From: Eretmocerus hayati
Taxonomy: Eukaryota > Arthropoda > Insecta > Hymenoptera > Aphelinidae
NCBI GenBank assembly: GCA_029851415.1
Contig: CM056742.1
Location: forward strand, 153,517,121-153,581,120
DNA length: 64,000 bases
Reading direction: 5' to 3'
The notes under the pieces are model-generated. The model searched no databases. It was not told where the DNA came from and was given only the letters and a program-made list of their open reading frames with translations. The stretch's first letter is position 1; every line of letters begins with the position of its first letter. Position numbers and translations under genes: made by a program. Shown here piece after piece: positions 57,801 to 64,000 of the stretch.

Positions 57801-59310
57801 GTTACACGAGCCTCTTGCGCCGATGCCATCGTTGCTGCAGATGTCCAACTACGATAAAACGCGGCAACAGCAGTCAACAGACGACGAAAAACAGTCCCCA
57901 GACCAGTTCCATCGCGGCAAGTCCTCGGAGTCTTCTCTGCCGTCGACCGTGGACTTGAGCGACCTCGGAGTTTCGTCAATCCTGAGCTCGAGTTTTTCAC
58001 AATCGTCGACAACTGCAACCTCTTCCGCTTCCATGCTCGCAGGCTCGATCACGGCTAGCTCCGTTTTGCCAGCCACGACCGAGGAGAAGCAAAAGTCTGA
58101 GCATCGCAGCAAAGGTGACAAAAAGAAGGAGAAGAAAAAGCACAAGCACAAAGATAAGGACAAATCGAAAGACAAGCACAAACACAAACATAAAGATAAG
58201 GATAAGGATAAGGATAAGCATCACCGCGAGAAGGGTGAACGAGAAAAAGATAAGACTGAAGATGGTAACACGTCTGTAGCGGGTACCAGTGACTCGTTAC
58301 CGGCTGTCCCCATCAAAATAACTATACCGAAGGATAAGCTGAACCTCAGCTCCGAATCCATCGGTACATCCTCCTCGTCTTCGGCGCCTACGTCGGTGCC
58401 GAGCAGCAGCCTCAAGATAAAGATACCGAAAGAACGGCTCAAAGTCACGGAAGTGTCTTCTCATCAGTCCTCGCAGCAGCAGCAAGCATCTCAAGTCAAT
58501 GTCACGCAAGCTCCGCTCAAGATCAAAATTCGCACCGATGGTCTCGGCAGGGGCGGTTCAAACGCTGACGGTTCGCAAGCCTTGATGAGCCAGCAGAATC
58601 AGGACATCAGCAGAAAACGCGAGCGCCTATCCGATGGAAGCGATGGTATGCAGTTGGGCGGACCACCGACTAAAAAGTCTCAACAGCAGTTTATGCAGCA
58701 TCAACATCAGCAACAGCTTCAACAGCAGCAGCAAATGTTCCATATGCAGCAACAGCAGCGGCAGAACGGTCAGCACAACAACTCCTACGGCAATACAAAG
58801 GTACGTGGAGGAGGCAGAGGCCCAATGCTCGGACCGCGACTACTACCCCCGTACCCACACCAACGTATGGGGCAGATGCGCGGCGAGGCTGGCTATCTTC
58901 ACCATCAACGCCCCTCGCCATCGCTACCTTTTGGCAGGCATCCGCGTCCACCGCATCCGCATCCTCCTCATCCGCCTCCTCATCCATATTACGGTAATAA
59001 TTACCCTCAATCGGTGCAGGCACCGATGTTCGCTGTCGGATACTCTGGTAACGTTTACGATCCAACAATGTATTATAACTATCAGCAACAGTTTCCAGCG
59101 TATCCATCAGCGAATATGATGATGACGGCGGACGGACCAATTGACACTAGTATTCCTCCGCCGTCCTTATCAGGACAGCAGCATAGTTTTGGCAAAAATT
59201 CTGGTGATATTACCAAGTTCGCCGTAGATATTCACAAGCCTGCACCACCACCCTTGCCCAGTGAACCTCCGCCTTCATTTTCTCCGCCACCTCCCCCTCC
59301 TCCCGAGTAA
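51867..59310 (+). CDS. CycT: Cyclin T (P-TEFb subunit)
   Basis: Regulatory partner of CDK9 in P-TEFb, which phosphorylates the RNA polymerase II C-terminal domain and NELF/DSIF to release paused polymerase. Exons: 51867-52012, 53489-53699, 54294-54417, 54630-54675, 55104-55194, 55272-55469, 55918-59310, giving 1402 residues. The cyclin boxes fill residues 1 to about 255: [105 protein letters not shown] and [10 protein letters not shown]. The single 3.4-kb last exon encodes a 1130-residue disordered tail. It is Ser-rich, with a His-rich patch (KHHSHHHK), a [20 protein letters not shown] block, a Lys/His/Asp repeat (about 1006-1040), three spaced [15 protein letters not shown] strands (about 1073-1150), Gln-rich runs, and a Gly/Pro/His-rich end closing in poly-Pro. 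The long tail fits insect Cyclin T. Intron 1 (1.5 kb) shows no other gene. The donor after ATGGT (52013) was chosen because it alone keeps the frame. Confidence 0.97.
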
Positions 59311-62300
59311 ATACATTCATCACTATGCACTTGACTATATTTTGAATAGTTTTACATAGGATTTTGAATTTTGTGTGTGCAATAGGTAGCCCAGTTTTGA
59401 TGGTTCCCCTTGTTTGCCTATCTATCTCTCCGTTTGGTGACTCTTTGAGAAATTTTCAATGATGGAAGTATGAATTTTTATAACTTTTATTAAATCTTAT
59501 ACAAAGAATCTAAAGTGAAGCAAGTATGGAATGATACTTGCAAGTTTCATAGTAGAGTCTACCATCATACTGAATTTCTCATTCTTTCATTTTCTAGTAG
59601 TGAATGCAGTTTGCCAAGATTAGCCCTTCTTTTTTACTCGTAGTTGTATGTCTTGTATGGATTATTTTTTCTTTCTCTTTTTCCGATATGTGGTTCTTTC
59701 ATTGATAGTCCCCCGAACGTTGAGAGACGCTTAATGAGTTGAATTTATCCGTTTATAAAAACTTTCTTTTCATGGCTGAAGATGTACTTTTTCGGTCAAA
59801 GTCGTGTGAAGGTAGAGGAGGAAATAACTTATTGTGAAACTGAGCCCGCAATCGATTTATTCTTTAAATTCATGATGAGCTCGTGAATTACCCTGATTCA
59901 AACAACACCGCTATATGATGGAAAATTGCAAATAATTTTCTACGTGAGTTTGAAAACTAAAAACTGGAACAAGAAAAGTGCCACATAGATAATGGTTTCA
60001 TTGATAGCTTGCTGCCAGAACGTAACAATTGCGAGTTGATAATCTCATCGTAGATGTGCGGAATTCAGTATTCAGATCCAGTCAAAATATGATCAAAATC
60101 CTCACATTCAATGTGGCTTTTTCCGTCTCGTTATGAAAGCTCCTATTGCTGATTGATAATAGTTGGATAATGACTTGAGAAGTATTAATATCCAGAAATC
60201 TATAGAAATTGTTGAAACCGTGTTGAGAAAGTCCGTATCTTAGTAAACTTATATCGAAGTTGAAACCTTCTCAGCAGAAGTTTTTCTCGCGATAAAATGA
60301 AATGAAACGTTTTAACAAACAGTCAACGTTTATTAACATCTTCAAGGATTTCAAACTCCAGGATTTGGATCCAAATTGTTGATATTCTCTTATGATATTC
60401 TGTGCATTTCGTATGAATCAAATTATTTTTAATTTATATTTTTTAAATATATTAAATGATTGGAATACTTGTTCAATTTTTAAAGGAAGCAGAGTTGTTT
60501 GTTGAGAATTTTGCGATGCACATTTTTGTGCAAAGTATACATGTAATGAATTACATGACTTACTCATTGTTAATTTGGTGGAGAAAACGAATCAATTCAT
60601 GTTTCAATATGGACGATTTTATTTCTCTATTCAATTGATATTTTCATTGTTGTTGCACTTTTTATCCTAAGCTCTTTTGCTTAGGACTGTAAACTTCTTT
60701 GTTGACTGTGATCGTTACCATGATAGATATATGCTATTTAATTGATATTCTTGAGTTTCGAGAAATATTGAAAACTTCAGAATACTTTACACAGGACCTC
60801 TTAGATAGAGAATCGTAATTTTATCAAAAAATAAGACTTGAAATATTTTTTCTATGTACGACTTTCATATGTGTGGGTGCAACTAATTAGAACTTTAAGT
60901 GTGTGTCTAGAGACTCTGAGTTCATTCTATTCTATGTATGAAACATTGGCTTCCATTCATGTTATTCGTAGTATTCAATTACGGAGGCGTCTGATTCTTT
61001 TCCTAAAATGATGGAATAGAAACCAATCGTGCATTCAATTCCCGTAACGTGCAGCTTGCGATTTTAATTGCATGTTGTTGATAACATGAAAACACATATT
61101 TTATATACTCGTACGTATACAAATATCAAAGTTTAAAAACATTTACACATAAAATGAGTCTTTCTTTTTTAGTGTGACACAAGAATGCTCATGTTACTAT
61201 TATGTGATAATATAAAAATTTTGAGAAAATCGAAATGTAGTTCATTTTTCACGTCTTTCGACATCCTTGACGTTGAAAGAACCCTGATTCTTCAATCCTT
61301 ACGGTGTTGATAGAGATATTTAGGACTTTAACGTGCGATTAGCTCCATATAATATCTGCACGCTGGACTTTTGCAGGTCACTGGCATTTGAGTGGTAACA
61401 TTTTGTGTTACAAGATTGATATTATTTTAGTGGTTTCAAGAATCTGGGATCATCAAATCAAATTTTCTTGCATGATATTTAGGACTTGTTAGTCGTTACA
61501 CAAAATCTATTCAAAAGATTCTTGGTGCGCACGATTGCTGTTGCATGTAATAATACGAGATACTAGGTAGTCAAGCATGTATTCTGACCTTATTTTATTC
61601 CTTGTGATGCTGTAGCGATTCCGGATCTGCCTTGCCCCGGTGATCAAGGGATTAAACGTCTCCAGCGTTCTTGTTAAAAAGCTTAGAAGGGCCGAGCTTT
61701 GGCTGTTGATGATGAACTTATAAAGTTGATCATCTCAAAAACTCATCAATTACTCAAATTTCTTGACTGCATTGCGATCAAAAATGAATTTCTTAATGGT
61801 CTTGAGTGCAGAAATCTGTGAACTCTACATTTTTGTGATTCAGAACGTTTCTCACAAGAAATATTACTTCTTCCCGGAGTTTTTAAACCTCATTGTCTGA
61901 ATCAAATTTTATACTTTGATTTGCTGCAGACATTTTGAAACAATCTTCTTTAATCTCTAGCTTGTAGATTAATCTACCTCTTCTTCTACTGTTCGATTTT
62001 TATTGAAGTATTAGACATTGTTGCATGTTGTCCAATAGTTTATATTTTTGCACTTAGTCCTGACTTGAAGCATTCTCAGTAACACGTCATATATTGGCTC
62101 AAGATGACTCCATAGTATGGTATGGGGACAAGAGAAACATGAAACTATTGATGTATTCATCATTCAAGTAATTGATGATGTTAATGATGATGTCACCCAT
62201 GGGTCAAGACAATTACCCCTGTGATAGGCCCTCAAATTCTGACAAATGTTCATAGTTAGACAAATAACTCCAGCAATTAGTTGAGAAAATTTGAAGTTTA

Positions 62301-64000
62301 CTTCAAACCCCAACAAAATTTTATACAGAGTTTTTGATTAGCATGCATCGTTCTTCGTTTTTTTCCGACTCTCAGTCTTCTCATCAACGCCTTTTTGTCC
62401 AAGCTTGCTTCAAACGTATCAAAATTGAAAATAAGTCAATTACCGAACATACCTCAATTTATTCTCCAGATTCACGAGCTAACCGAAATTAGAGATCATT
62501 AATTCAAAGATGATTGGCGACTTCCCTTCTTGTTTGTCCCATTATCAATTGATTCAATGTCATTCTTCTCCTCAAGTGTTCTAAGCCGTAAATTCCTTAA
62601 GTCCTTTTCCGAAGTACTTCAATCATATGCTTTGCGTGTTTGAAACGTGAAATATGAGAATCGTGGATTTTGCTCTTTCAATTATATTATTGAATACTTT
62701 TTTTTTAGTAGATAATAAAGGCTATACTGATTGCAGCATTTGTTATAGACTTGTAAGATTGTACCATAGAACTGATCAAAGATGGACTGAATTTGATTTA
62801 TTTATCTTCGTTTCTGGATATCCATTGAAGCATCTCACAGTTTGATTATTCAATATGCTTTGAAAAGTCGGAAGAAACGCATTACTCCTTCCAAACTCAC
62901 TTTGCTTTCTCTGTTCACCATCTTTAGTCAAATTATTCTTCATTAAGTACTGTTTTACAACAAAGTATCTACTGTACAAATGCATGAGTCAAAGTCCCAT
63001 GTCGATATCCATCTTTGATGAAAATTTCATGAAAACCAATGATCAAAGCCTTAACAAGAGTGAGGAAATTAAATTGGGAACTTTTTTTTAGGGTGAACGA
63101 TTGACGTGAAACAGATAATCTATCAACGCCAAGAATAGGGAAGAAAACAGAATTAGAGAAGTTCAGAGAATTTGAATTTGAAAGTCTGTTGTCACTTTCG
63201 AGAATTCAGAATACTCTGTCGTCAGTGATGTGACTTGCTGGAAGTGTGGAGACAATTTTACTTGAGTGGCTCTACAAGTCCACTTGAACAAGTGTTGTTA
63301 TATTCCGCCTGCCTACTCGTCGTTTCTTCAGCTGTAAGGGTCCTGATAATGGGATGATTGATTAGAAAAAGTAAAATTACTTATGACAAAAATTTTTATC
63401 ATATTAGTTTTTTCTTTGAGAGAACAGCAAGCTGAGCAAAGATGATGAATTAATTCTGCATATTAGTGAAAATAATGTTGGTAATTGTTGCTCTGAGTCT
63501 TTGTAACAGTGCTATTTTCAATATAGAGAAAAGAGTAGAATATGTATTCCCTGTACATTCGAAAAGAGAAAAAAAATCAATGGAAATTTTTAATATATTG
63601 GAGAAAACACAGGACGCCATCTTGAAGCGAAAAAATATAAAATAATTCATCTGAGTCCCTTCCACGTCGCGTTGATGAACAAATCTCAAATATTTTGGAA
63701 TTAAAGCTCAAAATTCTTTAAAAAAATAGTATGATTGATATCAAGAATGATTTGTATAAAGAGAGACAGACGAGATTATCCTATGAAACATTTCTTCTTT
63801 GGGCAAGTAAGATATATTATTTTTTATCAAGATGATATGTTCATCGCTCATTTCGCGAACAATTTATGCTGTAATTTTTGATAATTCTGACTGAAAACGT
63901 CTTAGCACTAAGTACGTCACTTTCGCCTCCATATGATTTGAACATTTGAAGTTCCATAAGATTCATATAATTTGTTGGAAGAAATAATTTTTCATATCAA
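59311..64000. other. Cyclin T 3' UTR and intergenic DNA
   Basis: No second gene is recognised in these 4.7 kb. An ATTAAA near 59488 could end a short Cyclin T 3' UTR; AATAAA near 62715 would imply a very long one. Short ORFs (60456-60638, 62654-62845, 63450-63689 and similar) have chance-like Phe/Ile/Asn composition. No tRNA-like, CRISPR-like or repeat-array pattern was noticed. Confidence 0.5.

Noticed and set aside
56266..59140. Several frames of 60-160 codons over the Cyclin T last exon, on both strands
   Set aside because: Shadows of the repetitive, GC-richer coding sequence of the real frame.

Overview
The window is nuclear DNA of an insect. It is AT-rich, its genes are split by short GT-AG introns, and it carries orthologues of six conserved animal genes. 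I lean towards Hymenoptera from base composition and protein style, but nothing in the sequence proves the order, and I do not name a species.

Layout. 703-3063 is a 2.36-kb DNA transposon made mostly of two near-identical 816-bp terminal inverted repeats, with a decayed Cys-rich coding scrap between them. 4.9-7.3 kb (+) is a CTDSPL2-type phosphatase gene of seven coding exons. 11.1-12.5 kb (-) is metaxin-2, which has two different, phase-compatible last exons; the proximal one has its own poly(A) signal. Two coding-like exons of an unrecognised gene (-, 12976-13256) lie head-to-head with RpL23 (+, 13.9-15.7 kb). From 15.7 to 30.5 kb I find no confident gene. This stretch holds a small inverted-repeat element whose centre folds into a long miRNA-like hairpin (19127-19229), a nested palindrome (21330-21416), another hairpin, a diverged inverted duplication (about 23.7/24.0 kb) and a few small ORFs. 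30495-36900 is a full-length non-LTR retrotransposon with both ORFs intact and a 14-bp target-site duplication. 38.4-43.9 kb (+) is a ZIP zinc transporter of the LIV-1 group (foi/SLC39A6/10-like, ten coding exons). 46.1-48.0 kb (-) is NSL2/KANSL2 (dgt1), convergent with the transporter. 51.9-59.3 kb (+) is Cyclin T with a 1130-residue last exon. 59.3-64 kb shows no gene.

How the genes relate. They are not an operon or pathway cluster. Several serve basic gene expression: Cyclin T (P-TEFb), NSL2 (MOF/NSL acetyltransferase complex), a CTD-phosphatase-family enzyme and RpL23. Metaxin-2 acts in mitochondrial outer-membrane protein import and the ZIP protein in zinc/manganese uptake. Exon borders were placed by eye from GT/AG sites, reading-frame phase and family similarity; all phases sum to complete reading frames. 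No transcript data were available.

The most interesting observation is the duplicated terminal exon of metaxin-2. I found no clear candidate for a wholly new multi-gene system.
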